DNA of 29,859 bases from Tritrichomonas foetus (GCA_001839685.1 MLAK01001161.1:1-29859); one strand, 5' to 3'. Shown: positions 1 through 9,001, counted from the first letter of the stretch. The notes: generated by a model from the letters alone, not told the origin. Translations and numbers: made by a program.

Positions 1-33
1 GGGGACCATTTTGTAAACCTTTCATATAGGAGG

Positions 34-74
34 CCACACGATAAGCTTTGCAAAGTTTCTTTTAAATTCTATCA
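34..74 (+). repeat. Left terminal inverted repeat of the Maverick-like remnant
   Basis: This 41-bp arm pairs with 1607-1647 on the opposite strand with two mismatches. Its central part (AAGCTTTGCAAAG followed by TTT) is itself nearly palindromic. The match stops at position 34 outward and at 74 inward. Confidence 0.8.
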
Positions 75-95
75 GTTTTCAGTTTAAATAATATA

Positions 96-117
96 AATGA
101 CTATTGCAATAGTCATT
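96..117. repeat. Perfect 22-bp palindrome
   Basis: The sequence AATGACTATTG followed by its exact reverse complement forms a 22-bp palindrome without spacer, 21 bp inside the left terminal repeat of the decayed element. Its role is unknown; it could be a protein-binding site of the parent element. Confidence 0.6.
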
Positions 118-187
118 ATATATTAAAAGGATCACAATTTAAACCAGATAAAGAAGCTCATGAAAAATCGCATTTCATCGAATCAAC

Positions 188-815
188 ATGAAAGGAATCA
201 CAAAAATAAATAAATTACTTTTCATTTATGAAACCAATAAAATTGAATCATATGATACCAATCATATAATGACTCATATTACAGGTATTGATTTTGGTTC
301 ACTATATCCTTAAGTTTTATCAGGAACAATATATCCATTCATTCAATACACAAGAAATAAAATGTATATGCCCGGAAAGATTATAAATTATATGAAAGTT
401 GAAAGTGAGAAACTGAAGAAAAGAGCTTATGCAATCATTTTTGATAAAAGAAGATTTTCAAATGATGAAAAAGAATATAATGAAATGTCTTTATTCTTAA
501 AAAGGACATATAGATAAAAGTATTCAAATGAATATTTAGTATTTCTACCAATAATAAGAAATGTAAATATTATAAACAATGAAGAAACAATAGGATAAAT
601 TTATGCATGATGACATGAAAGAAAATAAAATGACATCATTGAGCAGATAAGAACGGAAATTAACAAATCTGATAAATACGAATGGGAAATTTAAGTCATT
701 TTCGATTTATTACCTTTGGTTTCTAATTGATAGTTGTCATTTTATCATTGATGATATAAAATCAATTCCAACATTTACGAAACTACATGATTTAATAAAT
801 TTGATACTTCGATAA
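188..815 (+). pseudogene. Family-B DNA polymerase fragment (Maverick type), decayed
   Basis: From the ATG at 188 one frame runs to a stop at 596, with in-frame TAA codons at 311 and 515. Similarity then continues in another frame from 603 to 815, with one TAA at 648, so there is at least one frameshift near 596-603. The first segment holds TGIDFGSLYP, the motif A (catalytic aspartate) region of family-B polymerases; the serine expected after the proline is replaced by the TAA at 311. A later segment around 684-780 is aromatic-rich and ends in IIDDIKS. The YGDTDS-type motif C and the exonuclease motifs were not found. The fragment cannot make an active enzyme. The polymerase assignment is fairly secure; the subfamily is inference. 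Confidence 0.6.
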
Positions 816-1072
816 TGAAGAAAAGACAAGATATACTGGTCTTCATAATAAAATGAAAGTTGAAAATAATTTAAGTCAAACATGTTTACCATTTTATAAA
901 GAATTGTAAATATCTTCATTTATTTATCATTATTTTAATCATATTTGAAACAATTTTAATTACATCATATATTAAACTCAATAATGTTTAATATAAATAA
1001 ATTATTGTATGACTCATTTTTGAACTTTTAGTGATTTATAAACGAAAACAAAATTATTACATTCAAGGAATC

Positions 1073-1609
1073 ATGATGAATCATAAAACAACAGATTTTC
1101 GAATAAATGATGCTATAAGAAGTGATCACACAGGAATGAATACTGAATGGCTTGAATCATCAGATCAAAAACAAATTATGTGTGATTTCTTTGATTCATT
1201 AAAGAAGCAAGATGTTCATAAAGCAAGAAATTTAATTAAACGATATCAATTCCTATCCGATAATGATTTAAGTATTTTAAATGTAGATAACTCATTAAAG
1301 AATTATACATTCACATAACGAAAAGGTAAGTTAATTATATATCATCAAGATGGTATTAATGAATATTTACCGAATAAAGAAACTGCATACGATTACACTA
1401 ACAGAATGTATGGAGTCACTAAAGAAAATACAAATTGTTTTAACTTAGACTCAACCAGTCAAGATTCAAATAATTCAAAAGAAAATGAACAAATGAAAGA
1501 TATATAGGAAGAAATGAAATTTATTAAAAATGAAAATGAAAAAGTCAAAATGTTCATTAATGAAACCACAATTCCTGTCTTAAATGATCTCAGAAATTGC
1601 TGTAAATGA
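1073..1609 (+). pseudogene. Broken reading frame inside the Maverick-like remnant
   Basis: A single frame can be followed from the ATG at 1073 to the TGA at 1607, interrupted by only two stops, TAA at 1316 and TAG at 1505. The first part has the protein-like segment GIMMNHKTTDF. The last part, after about 1450, is rich in Lys, Glu and Asn and looks helical. The frame ends inside the right terminal repeat. I do not recognise the family: it may be the C-terminal part of the same polymerase or a separate element gene. The low stop density in one frame suggests recent decay. Confidence 0.45.
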
Positions 1610-1647
1610 TAGAATTTAAAAGAAGCTCTGCAAAGCTTATCGTGTGG
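1607..1647 (-). repeat. Right terminal inverted repeat of the Maverick-like remnant
   Basis: Reverse complement of 34-74 with two mismatches; see the left arm. Confidence 0.8.
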
Positions 1648-1965
1648 AGCAATTTATTTTTGTTCATTCAATGAATGATTTTTAAGAAACGATGAAACAA
1701 AAATGAATAGAATCAATAAAATCAAAAATTTTTCAATTATGATGGAAAATATAATGACTCATTAATGAAGTTAAAGAGTTCAAATATGAGGTCAGTTTTG
1801 AATAAATTTATGTGTTAACAAAAATCGACGTACATACTATATATTCTTCATTTCCTCAAAAAACACTGAATCGAGATTCACTTTAAATTCGCCTTAACGT
1901 TTCCGCACAGAGAAAAAATCGTTAATTTTCTTTGAAAAAGTGAACTAATTGTTATTATTTCACAA
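1648..1965. other. Spacer upstream of the coiled-coil gene
   Basis: No coding potential is seen. The proximal part holds a GAAAAAGTGAA motif (1934-1944), and TCACA lies two bases before the start codon at 1966. TCACA fits the trichomonad initiator pattern TCA-Py-A/T. Confidence 0.5.
1934..1964 (+). promoter_or_regulatory. Candidate core promoter: AAAAAGT element plus initiator-like TCACA
   Basis: GAAAAAGTGAA at 1934-1944 is followed by TCACA at 1960-1964, directly before the ATG at 1966. Trichomonad genes are known to use an initiator of the form TCA-Py-A/T a few bases upstream of the ATG. The A-rich element recurs upstream of other genes in this window. No expression evidence is available from sequence. 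Confidence 0.4.
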
Positions 1966-3762
1966 ATGTCAAGTACTTCTGGTAAATCCCGTCCATTATC
2001 AACATACTCGAACCGGAAAACGCATCCTTATCGTTCTACTCAGAATTCGCCTGTTCATTACAACCCGAAAAAAGTAACGTCATATCGCTCGACAGGAATG
2101 ACTCAATCATATCACTCACCATATCACTATACGCCTTTTAAAAACACAGTTGTCACAAAAATCCCATCGTATCTTGACAAGTCTAAAAGGGCGCAGTTAT
2201 CACAGCTGAAAAAAACTCAAGAGAAACAAAATTCACCTTTAATTGACGATCCAAAGTGTATCGCATTGAGAGATCAACTTTTTGAGGGAGGAAATATCGA
2301 CGAGATTGAAATACAAGAGTTAAAAAATCTTTCTGAGCATTTGCGTGAATACTCAGCCGTAAAAACATCTGAAAGGGATTATGAAGAAGCTAAAAAGGCA
2401 AATGAATACTATTGTTTCGTTCGTGAAGAAATCCAAATTCGAATGAATGATGTGAACACTAAAAAGGCGAACGACTCATGTAGTCATCTCGTCAAAGAAA
2501 AAGAAGAGGAATTTAAAAAGCAACTTGATAAATTTGATCAAGAAACTGAAGAAAAACGAAAAATTATTGAAATGAAACAAAATGAAGAAACTGAAAATTT
2601 TGAGAAAAAATGGACTGAAGAAATTCCTCAAACTTATCGTAAACAATCAGGTAAATTATTACAACTTTTTGAAATTGAAAGACGACTCGGACTATGTAAC
2701 GAATTTGATAAAGCCCAAGAAGCAAAACAACAGGCTGATTTACTTGAAAAGAAAGAAATTGAAGAAGCTCAAAGAAATATGGAAAATGATTACAAAATGG
2801 CAAAAATGAAACTCGAACAAGAACATCAAAATGAAATTGAGCATTTCGAAAAAACTCGAGAACATCATAAAGACTGTTTAATCGCATTGCAAAAGGAAGA
2901 AATGTCAAAAGTTGAAAACAGAATGCTTGTTCTTCAAACTAGACAACAACAATATTCAAAACCAAAAGAATCATCATTTGATATTCAAACAAGAGGTTCT
3001 GTAAATAGCAGCTTAACCACAATTAAGCGAAGTAATCGAAATGACGTAGACTCGGCCAAATTACTTCCACCTCTCATTCCTCCAAATGATCCTAGAGTGA
3101 AAGAAAGGAGACAACAAGAGCAAAAAGACTTACAATTGAAGAAAAAGAAATTCCAAGAACATATGGAACAAAAACAAAAAGAAAAAGATCGATCAGCACC
3201 AACAAGTCCACGTGAAATGGAAGAAAGTCGTTATAAAGATGATAAAAATTATGAAGAAATGTTACAACAATTAGATAAAATGGCAAGAAATGAAATTAAA
3301 AGGAAATCAGAGTATCAACCGCGTTCTGCAAGACTTCATACTCAAAGGGCACTTCAAGTAGAAAAAGCACGGAAAAGTCAAAGAAATGAATATGATTCGG
3401 AAAATGAAGAAAATGAAAGTTCAAGCAATTCAAGAAGCTCTAAAAGTACAAGAAATAATTCAGATAATGAAGAAAAACACTCTGATGATGAAAACTATAA
3501 TGAAACTCATGAAGAAAATCTAGAAAATAATGAGAAAGGAAATGAAGAAGGTGAAACTAAACTTCAAATGAACACTTCAGAAGTGTTGAAGACAATGATT
3601 AAAAAGGTGGACATTCCAGATGATATAGAAAATTCGCCAAATGAAGATGGAAATAAAAGTAATCAAAGTAAAAAAGAAAAAGATGACGGAAGTGTAAAAA
3701 GAACTGATCCTGATATGTTTAATTTGACCCAAGCAGAACAGTATAAGGCGAAAGATGATTAA
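1966..3762 (+). CDS. Coiled-coil protein with basic Ser/Tyr/His-rich N-terminus
   Basis: 598 residues. Residues 1-70 are basic and rich in Ser, Thr, Tyr, His and Pro, with loosely repeated YRST/YHSP units typical of disordered or phosphorylated tails. From about residue 100 to 340 the sequence is dominated by Glu, Lys and Gln in heptad-like spacing and should form long coiled coils. A second Lys/Glu-rich helical block covers about 370-420. The last 130 residues are acidic, Ser/Asn-rich and probably disordered. No enzymatic motif, signal peptide or membrane segment is visible. The composition suits a cytoskeletal or scaffold protein, but no named family is recognised. The ATG at 1966 is the first in frame and follows the initiator-like TCACA. 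Confidence 0.85.
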   Translation: MSSTSGKSRPLSTYSNRKTHPYRSTQNSPVHYNPKKVTSYRSTGMTQSYHSPYHYTPFKNTVVTKIPSYLDKSKRAQLSQLKKTQEKQNSPLIDDPKCIALRDQLFEGGNIDEIEIQELKNLSEHLREYSAVKTSERDYEEAKKANEYYCFVREEIQIRMNDVNTKKANDSCSHLVKEKEEEFKKQLDKFDQETEEKRKIIEMKQNEETENFEKKWTEEIPQTYRKQSGKLLQLFEIERRLGLCNEFDKAQEAKQQADLLEKKEIEEAQRNMENDYKMAKMKLEQEHQNEIEHFEKTREHHKDCLIALQKEEMSKVENRMLVLQTRQQQYSKPKESSFDIQTRGSVNSSLTTIKRSNRNDVDSAKLLPPLIPPNDPRVKERRQQEQKDLQLKKKKFQEHMEQKQKEKDRSAPTSPREMEESRYKDDKNYEEMLQQLDKMARNEIKRKSEYQPRSARLHTQRALQVEKARKSQRNEYDSENEENESSSNSRSSKSTRNNSDNEEKHSDDENYNETHEENLENNEKGNEEGETKLQMNTSEVLKTMIKKVDIPDDIENSPNEDGNKSNQSKKEKDDGSVKRTDPDMFNLTQAEQYKAKDD

Positions 3763-3916
3763 GTTTTATTTAATATAGTGTTTGTAAATACCTAATAATG
3801 ATTTATGATTTTCTATTTATCTCTTTAAATGATAATAAAATATAATTCTTACGAATTAATAATACTGAGTAGGATCTTAAAGATATTTATGTTAAATAAG
3901 TTTTTCAAACGTGATA

Positions 3917-3934
3917 AGAAGCAATACAAAACAA
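3917..3934. repeat. 18-bp repeat, copy 1
   Basis: AGAAGCAATACAAAACAA is identical to 25127-25144. Both copies lie downstream of the stop codon of a minus-strand gene. Confidence 0.5.
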
Positions 3935-3936
3935 AA

Positions 3937-3942
<6 letters not shown>

Positions 3943-3974
<32 letters not shown>
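3943..3974 (+). repeat. Poly(A) tract, 32 bases
   Basis: Pure A run about 180 bp beyond the stop of the coiled-coil gene, in its sense orientation. Its length may be unreliable in an assembly. Confidence 0.9.
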
Positions 3975-3977
<3 letters not shown>

Positions 3978-4048
3978 TATTATATACAAAATCTATTATT
4001 TATCTAATTTATTACAATATATATATATTTGGCATAACAAAACATGAT

Positions 4049-5107
4049 TTAGAGATCTTCACTTTCATCATTTCCTTTGTCTTTGTTTGGAATGAGTTGT
4101 TCTTCATCTCGTGAATTGTTATTCTTGTGTGCTCTTTTATAGAACAAGTCTTTGAATGAAACTCTCGAAAACGAGTAGATAACACCCCCAAAGAACAAAA
4201 GAAACGCACCAGTTATTTTAGATATATCCCACTTTGTTTGATGATAAGCAAAACTGGAAATAACCAAAGTTCCCAAAATCCGAAGTTGAGCAATCACGCC
4301 CATTGTTATCATTGATGTAATTTTTTGAGTGTAAGTTAAAACGACATGCATAATTTCATGATGAATTGTTCCATAAATTGTCCATCGAATCATCTTCCAT
4401 GAAAAAACTTGTGTAAAGTTCACCCAGGCGCCAGGTTCATAAAAAAGTGAAGTGAGAAGTGATGTGGGCAAGTTAATTACTGATTTCCAAAACAAATAAT
4501 CTAACAGCTGAAATTCAGTATCAATTGAATTGAGAATATTAAGAACTTTTTTAGTGAATAATAAATTGACAGATTGGAAAATAATTGAAGCGAGTTGTAA
4601 AATTATCTGAATTGTTGATGGAAATTTTGCTTGGGACCATTGAAAATCTTTAATAATGGCAATAATTCCTATCAAAACAATACCTAATGATAGAAATCCA
4701 AGTAATGATAATCTTTCTCCCAAAAATATATATCCAAATAATCCATTCCAAACAACGCCCGTTAGTCGGAAAAGTAAAACGAAATCCAAATCAGATGCAA
4801 AAAATCCAACATTCATGATGGTGATTCCAAAAGTATTCAGAATGGCCGAAAGAATAAGCCATTTTACAACGGGTTTTGGAACTTTGAAAAATGAAAGTGA
4901 CTTGCTGAATTTGTGTGCTGACCAGGAAACAAAAAACGAAAGTGGGAGCATCAAAACTCCGGTAATAAAAGATATAAATAACGGAAATGGCGTAAACTTA
5001 AAAAATTCCTTTTTGTAGAGGTTCATCCATGCGACAAGAATGAACATGATGAAATGTAAAGTCAAGAATTTAATGGGATCGACAGGCGCATGTATGGTAG
5101 ATTGCAT
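4049..5107 (-). CDS. EamA/SLC35-type membrane transporter (drug/metabolite transporter superfamily)
   Basis: 352 residues with about ten hydrophobic segments from residue 12 to 312, arranged as two five-helix halves. This is the usual size and layout of nucleotide-sugar, triose-phosphate or related DMT-superfamily carriers. The first half ends with a diagnostic stretch: a helix near 115-129, then FLGER at 128-132, a loop, and a hydrophobic helix at 134-152. The C-terminal 30 residues are hydrophilic and charged, probably a cytosolic tail. The N-terminus begins just before the first membrane helix, with no cleavable signal evident. The substrate cannot be read from sequence; Golgi/ER nucleotide sugar, thiamine or other organic solutes are possible. 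It is divergent from the small basic protein at 5411. Confidence 0.85.
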   Translation of the reverse strand: MQSTIHAPVDPIKFLTLHFIMFILVAWMNLYKKEFFKFTPFPLFISFITGVLMLPLSFFVSWSAHKFSKSLSFFKVPKPVVKWLILSAILNTFGITIMNVGFFASDLDFVLLFRLTGVVWNGLFGYIFLGERLSLLGFLSLGIVLIGIIAIIKDFQWSQAKFPSTIQIILQLASIIFQSVNLLFTKKVLNILNSIDTEFQLLDYLFWKSVINLPTSLLTSLFYEPGAWVNFTQVFSWKMIRWTIYGTIHHEIMHVVLTYTQKITSMITMGVIAQLRILGTLVISSFAYHQTKWDISKITGAFLLFFGGVIYSFSRVSFKDLFYKRAHKNNNSRDEEQLIPNKDKGNDESEDL

Positions 5108-5410
5108 AATGGCTCTGAAATTTCAATTTCGATTATAATTTTTTCATAATTTATTTGGCTTGATAATTTCACCATCATTAGGTGCGACCAGTTTTACCGT
5201 GAACATTTATGGTCAAATGAAAAGTCAAATAAATGAAAATTGTTCATGGATAAATTTATTGATGATTGAATGGTAATTTCTACTATGAAGTTTTTAAGAA
5301 GATATCTGATTCATCAGATGTGAAATGATAATCTTTTTCACGTCTTATTCAAGTCAGGATTATCCGAAACTTTTTATGTTGTTATTTGGCTAATAAGTAA
5401 TTCCTCCAGA
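5108..5410. other. Divergent promoter spacer
   Basis: About 300 bp between the transporter (-) and the small basic protein (+). It contains AAACTTTTTATG at 5367-5378, the reverse form of the recurring AAAAAGT motif, about 35 bp before the + strand ATG. Nothing else is recognised. Confidence 0.4.
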
Positions 5411-5770
5411 ATGGGAAAAGCGCGACGAATTCGAAAAGAAAATCGAAAGAAAGCAAGTGAAAATGAACCTCAATCAATCTACAAAGACGAAGAAGAAGAA
5501 AAAAAATACGAGAAGAAAAAAGAAAAGCTAGAAAAAAATATTGCCGATAAAATCAAATTGGAAATGGAAAGGCTAGGCTTGCCAACTGACTTTGCATCAA
5601 CAAAAGGACAGCACATTGACGGACAGCCCAACGTTGAAGCCTGCAGGGTTGGAAGTATTCGAAGATATCAACAATTCCAAAGGAAGAAATTGAAGCAATG
5701 GCAAATCCAACGCTTGCGTGGAACAAAGCAGAAACAGAGGAGAATGACTGCCAAAGTGGTCAATTATTAA
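5411..5770 (+). CDS. Small basic protein with SNRNP27-like motif, possible splicing factor
   Basis: 119 residues, highly charged. Residues 1-50 are Lys/Glu-rich and helical. Residues 54-90 read as a conserved block: LGLPTDFASTKG, then a Gly-x-x-Asn spacer, a valine, and RRYQQF. This resembles the C-terminal motif of the U4/U6.U5 tri-snRNP 27-kDa protein family (F-x-STKG, a G/N spacer, and a K/R-Y-R-Q-Y/F run). The family's final GGFNRPLD segment is absent; instead a basic Lys/Arg/Gln tail follows. Trichomonads do splice a few introns, so such a factor is plausible. The similarity is short and judged by eye, so another nuclear or nucleolar basic protein remains possible. The start is the only ATG before the charged region. 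Confidence 0.8.
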   Translation: MGKARRIRKENRKKASENEPQSIYKDEEEEKKYEKKKEKLEKNIADKIKLEMERLGLPTDFASTKGQHIDGQPNVEACRVGSIRRYQQFQRKKLKQWQIQRLRGTKQKQRRMTAKVVNY

Positions 5771-6242
5771 TTTTTTATATTTGTTCATTCTATTGTTGAG
5801 TAAAAATATATAAATTCATTCGTGGTTATACATTTTAGTGGTTATTTTAACAATAATAATAATATTCAGTTTGATATGAGTTTCCCTGAGAAAAGAAGCT
5901 TTTCGATTCAATCATCAAAAAACCGTTGGATTAATTTGACCATATTTGACCATAAAATTTTATGATATTAAACATGAATTTCTCATTAATAAATATATTA
6001 AATATAAAAATTCTTTTATTTGTCTAATTCACGTTTGAAGAAAATATTATTAAATGCTTTCATGCATCATTCGATCATTCATCCATATGAAACTCATTAT
6101 TATATTTCTCATTTTCATAATAGTATCAATAAAGTATGATTAATAAAGTAGATATATAATTGAATTTCCTAGCAAAAAGACAAATAGAATTAAAAAGTGT
6201 GATAAATTTGTGTTTTTAATTTTGTGTACGTTTCTAATTTAA
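5771..6242. other. Spacer before the GSK3-like kinase
   Basis: About 470 bp, very AT-rich, no open frame of note. TAAAAAGTGTG lies at 6191-6201, about 42 bp before the kinase ATG. A short near-tandem TTTGACCATA occurs around 5936-5954. Confidence 0.4.
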
Positions 6243-7346
6243 ATGAGCGCAGCCCGACGAGTCTGCAATCATTCAGGATTTCGATATACAATCGAAAAAG
6301 TGATTGGCGAAGGTGCATTTGGAACAGTTTATTTAATATTCAGTCTCGAAACCGGAGAACGAGTCGCATTAAAAAAAATATGTGAAGATACTCGTTACAA
6401 ATCGCGCGAACTTGAAACCTTACAAACCATACATCATCCAAATTGTATTACATTACTTCATCATTTCGTCAGCGAGTCTCAATCTACGAAAATGCTATAT
6501 TTAAACATCGTCACAGAATACGTGCCTGATACTCTTTCATGTGTTGAGAGGCAATATTTATCGATTGGACAGACAATTCCAACCCTTTTGGTGAAACTTA
6601 TTTCATATCAGCTTTTACGCGCATTGGCTTATCTTCATGCCAAACGGATATGCCATCGAGACATCAAACCAGCCAATGTTCTTTTACATCCATCGACTTG
6701 TATTTTAAAGCTTTGCGATTTTGGATCTGCCAAATTTATCAAAGGAAACGAGCCATCAATCTCATATATAACATCACGCCCTTATCGCGCACCAGAATTA
6801 ATCCTCGGATCGACCAGATATGACGGCGCAATCGATATTTGGTCGGCCGGATGTGTTATTGCAGAAATGTTACTCGGCCAGCCACTTTTTAATGGCGATA
6901 ATAATGCAGAACAGCTCCTGGCAATTATTCAGGTCCTCGGAACACCTTCGCACTCGCAGCTTGTCGCAATGAATCCTCAATGTGCACAATTCGAATTACC
7001 AGTTCTGCCCCCTCTCCCATGGAAAAGTGCTTTTCGTGCATCTACAGATCAGCTTGGAGTTGATTTAGTTTCCAAATTGTGTGTTTTTCAACCTTCTGCC
7101 CGCCTGCATGGCTATGAAGCGCTTTTGCATCCATTTTTCGATGAACTGAGAGCGCCAGAGGCATCTCTCCCAAATGGGAAAGAAATGCCACCACTCTTTG
7201 AATTCACGCATGAAGAAATTGGATTCATTGGCCCTGACTTGCTGAAACAGCTCGTCCCTCCTCACCTGCAGATGGATGCATGGTTTATTGAAAGAATGAT
7301 GAACAACGGAAAAATTGATGGAGATGAAGAAGAAGAAGGTGAATGA
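6243..7346 (+). CDS. GSK3/shaggy-family serine/threonine protein kinase
   Basis: 367 residues, a nearly bare kinase domain. The glycine loop is GEGAFGTVY (22-30). The ATP lysine is K44 in VALKK, paired with helix-C E56. The catalytic loop is HRDIKPAN (138-145) and the DFG is 159-161. Features that mark GSK3 within the CMGC group are SREL after the ATP lysine, CDFGSAK, an activation-loop tyrosine (Y175 in SISYITSRPYRAPE), and the WSAGC...LLGQPLF...VLGTP stretch. The three basic residues that bind a primed phosphate in GSK3 (here R55, R139, K164) are all present, so primed-substrate recognition is probably kept. The short acidic tail (DGDEEEEGE) is not a family feature. The enzyme is predicted active and cytosolic or nuclear; its substrates here are unknown. 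Confidence 0.95.
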   Translation: MSAARRVCNHSGFRYTIEKVIGEGAFGTVYLIFSLETGERVALKKICEDTRYKSRELETLQTIHHPNCITLLHHFVSESQSTKMLYLNIVTEYVPDTLSCVERQYLSIGQTIPTLLVKLISYQLLRALAYLHAKRICHRDIKPANVLLHPSTCILKLCDFGSAKFIKGNEPSISYITSRPYRAPELILGSTRYDGAIDIWSAGCVIAEMLLGQPLFNGDNNAEQLLAIIQVLGTPSHSQLVAMNPQCAQFELPVLPPLPWKSAFRASTDQLGVDLVSKLCVFQPSARLHGYEALLHPFFDELRAPEASLPNGKEMPPLFEFTHEEIGFIGPDLLKQLVPPHLQMDAWFIERMMNNGKIDGDEEEEGE

Positions 7347-8409
7347 GAATAATAACGTTTATGGCAAATATGTAATTGTATATGTTTGATTACTAAAGAA
7401 AATTATCTAGAAAAAGATCATATTCATATGAGTTCGAAACTTCAGAAAATCATAATAACACAACATTTTTGTAATTAATATCAAAATATATAAATGATAA
7501 CTAGTATTGTTTGTAAAAGAAATTATGATTGGAAATAATTTCATGAATTTTTGAATAAATGATTGAGAAAAAAATTTATTTCACATTAAAATAGAAGTAA
7601 TTTTAGTATAATTATATGAATTTCCACAGGCAATCAACAATATTTTTTCTGTTTTCGCGAAATTTAAAAAATGCCGGTTTAAAATATTTATCAAAAATCA
7701 TCAATAAATATTCTCTTAAGTACAAAAGAGAATACATTCTATTAATCTTGGGTATGTACCCAAAAAAATAATATCTCTAATATCAATATTTGCCGATAAA
7801 GTGGTGACCCTTTCACCATTGAAAATATTGTGAATGCTTTGAATTTTCACGCTATTTCCCATAGAAAAAGTGGAGAGAAAAACGGCAGAGTCAGAAATTC
7901 GAAAATTGCAATTTCTACAGTTCATGCAAAATTGCATTTCTATAAACTTAGATATAAATAGATATGATGAAAGAGATTTTTTGGATCTGTTTAGAAATAA
8001 TGAAAAAAATAGAATTTTAATGGTGTGATTATGAAGAACCACCAACATCCAATCACGTATTTTCAATTTATCCTGACTTGTATTCAAAATTCAATAAATT
8101 ATCCACCCATAGAATATCTAAATTCATTAAAATCTTAGAATTTGTGAATGATTATTTTCCATTGATTGAATGAATTATTCTCTATAGCATTCTATCACTC
8201 TTTAATATGTCTTAGACCCAATTTCATCGGAAAGCGAGAAAGAGAGTCATAAAAGTATAGATATTCAGACAAAGGTGTCATTGGGCTAACTTTTTCAAAA
8301 GGAGAGACAAAAATTAAATAAACATTTATTCAAAACTCAAATTACTTTGTGATATTTCAAAAGTTTGAGAAAAATCAATAAGTCGGATCATTCCATTTTC
8401 CCCAAAATT
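7347..8409. other. Long spacer between the kinase and the acidic-protein gene
   Basis: About 1.06 kb. It holds a doubtful minus-strand frame (7716-8048), a short perfect hairpin (7748-7763) and AACTTTTTCAAAA at 8288-8300, the reverse form of the recurring promoter-like motif. TCATT at 8388-8392 fits a trichomonad initiator for the gene at 8410. No tRNA or other RNA gene could be recognised. Confidence 0.4.
7716..8048 (-). CDS. Doubtful small reading frame, 110 residues
   Basis: A minus-strand frame opens with the ATG at 8048 and runs 110 codons to a stop at 7716. The translation starts with a hydrophobic, leucine- and phenylalanine-rich stretch. It has a CMNCRNC cysteine cluster in the middle and otherwise ordinary composition. 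It matches no family I know. A frame of this length can arise by chance in spacer DNA of this composition, and no promoter-like motif stands just upstream, so I keep it only as a candidate. Confidence 0.2.
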   Translation of the reverse strand: MLVVLHNHTIKILFFSLFLNRSKKSLSSYLFISKFIEMQFCMNCRNCNFRISDSAVFLSTFSMGNSVKIQSIHNIFNGERVTTLSANIDIRDIIFLGTYPRLIECILFCT

Positions 8410-8904
8410 ATGTATTCACATCAAACTTTTGTCGGCAAGAAAAACTCTCATGTCGGATGGGGCCTTCGCACCATCGTGGTTTTGAAGCCATACCAATTTG
8501 TATATCCATTGACTGAAGAGACGAAGCACATGACACCATTCAAAAGAAACAAGCCTATACCCTACAGCAAAAACATACTACCTATGCAAGTGACAATGAA
8601 GCAGCCAAGAATAGCAAAATTGACCAGTTTTAAAGTTTCACCCGTTGAAAAACAGCCTGATGATGATGTAGACTTTAGTTTCACCAATTCAGACGATACT
8701 AGTTCTGACAATACTCCTATTTTAGAAGATAAAGATGATTCTTTAACAAGAGACTGGCCTCTGGAATATAGTTTAAGTCCAGAAGAATGGGAAGAAAACT
8801 TAGATGATCATGAATGTGAAGAATCAAACATGGAATATTATCGAAATGATATTTATGTTGAAAATGATATAGATTCATGTTTTCATGATTTTCAATTCAC
8901 TTGA
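8410..8904 (+). CDS. Unknown protein with acidic C-terminal half
   Basis: 164 residues, not recognised. Residues 1-75 are basic to neutral (MYSHQTFVGKKNSHVGWG at the start, then several Pro, Lys and Arg). Residues 80-164 are strongly acidic, rich in Asp, Glu and Ser, and include the segment RDWPLEYSLSPEEWEE. No signal peptide, membrane span or coiled coil is evident. The frame is open upstream of this ATG but contains no earlier ATG; the TCATT at 8388-8392 fits an initiator for this start. The acidic half suggests disorder or interaction with a basic partner, which is only inference from composition. Confidence 0.65.
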   Translation: MYSHQTFVGKKNSHVGWGLRTIVVLKPYQFVYPLTEETKHMTPFKRNKPIPYSKNILPMQVTMKQPRIAKLTSFKVSPVEKQPDDDVDFSFTNSDDTSSDNTPILEDKDDSLTRDWPLEYSLSPEEWEENLDDHECEESNMEYYRNDIYVENDIDSCFHDFQFT

Positions 8905-9001
8905 GTAACTTTCTTTGGAAATATTTCCGCTTATACACATTTTTTGAACATAAGGAGCAGTTTTTCGACCATAACAGTTTCCATATTCGCACTCACACGC
9001 G

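Larger units (their letters stand above)
34..1647. mobile_element. Decayed, internally deleted Maverick/Polinton-like DNA element
   Basis: The block is bounded by 41-bp inverted repeats (34-74 and 1607-1647, two mismatches). Inside are two stretches of broken coding sequence on the + strand. The first carries a family-B DNA polymerase motif A of the type DFGSLYP; the second is an unrecognised frame. Mavericks are typically 15-20 kb and carry a protein-primed family-B polymerase, an integrase and capsid-like genes. At about 1.6 kb this copy can only be a remnant or an internally deleted derivative. I see no clear target-site duplication beside the ends, so the exact termini are uncertain. Assignment to Mavericks is inferred from the polymerase motif plus the abundance of these elements in trichomonads. 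Confidence 0.6.
3763..4048. other. Convergent spacer with a 32-base A run
   Basis: This spacer lies between the 3' ends of the coiled-coil gene and the transporter gene. It holds an uninterrupted run of 32 A (3943-3974) and an 18-bp sequence (3917-3934) that recurs exactly at 25127-25144. No gene is seen. Confidence 0.6.

Noticed and set aside
737..919. Open frame of 60 codons on the minus strand within the Maverick remnant
   Set aside because: It lies antisense to the recognisable polymerase fragment and has no family likeness; it is a by-product of base composition.
2183..2908. Two open minus-strand frames opposite the coiled-coil gene
   Set aside because: They mirror the Glu/Lys-rich codons of the plus-strand gene as Phe/Leu-rich frames; the sense gene explains them.
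3911..4209. Short frames around the A32 run
   Set aside because: One is a lysine run from the poly(A) tract; the other overlaps the transporter's 3' end in another frame.
7752..7757. GTATGT resembling a trichomonad 5' splice site
   Set aside because: No matching ACTAAC...CAG branch/3' site follows, and no gene frame would be joined.
7748..7763. Perfect 7-bp-arm hairpin TTGGGTA/TACCCAA followed by A residues
   Set aside because: Short and isolated; a bacterial-type terminator makes no sense here and no RNA gene could be built around it.
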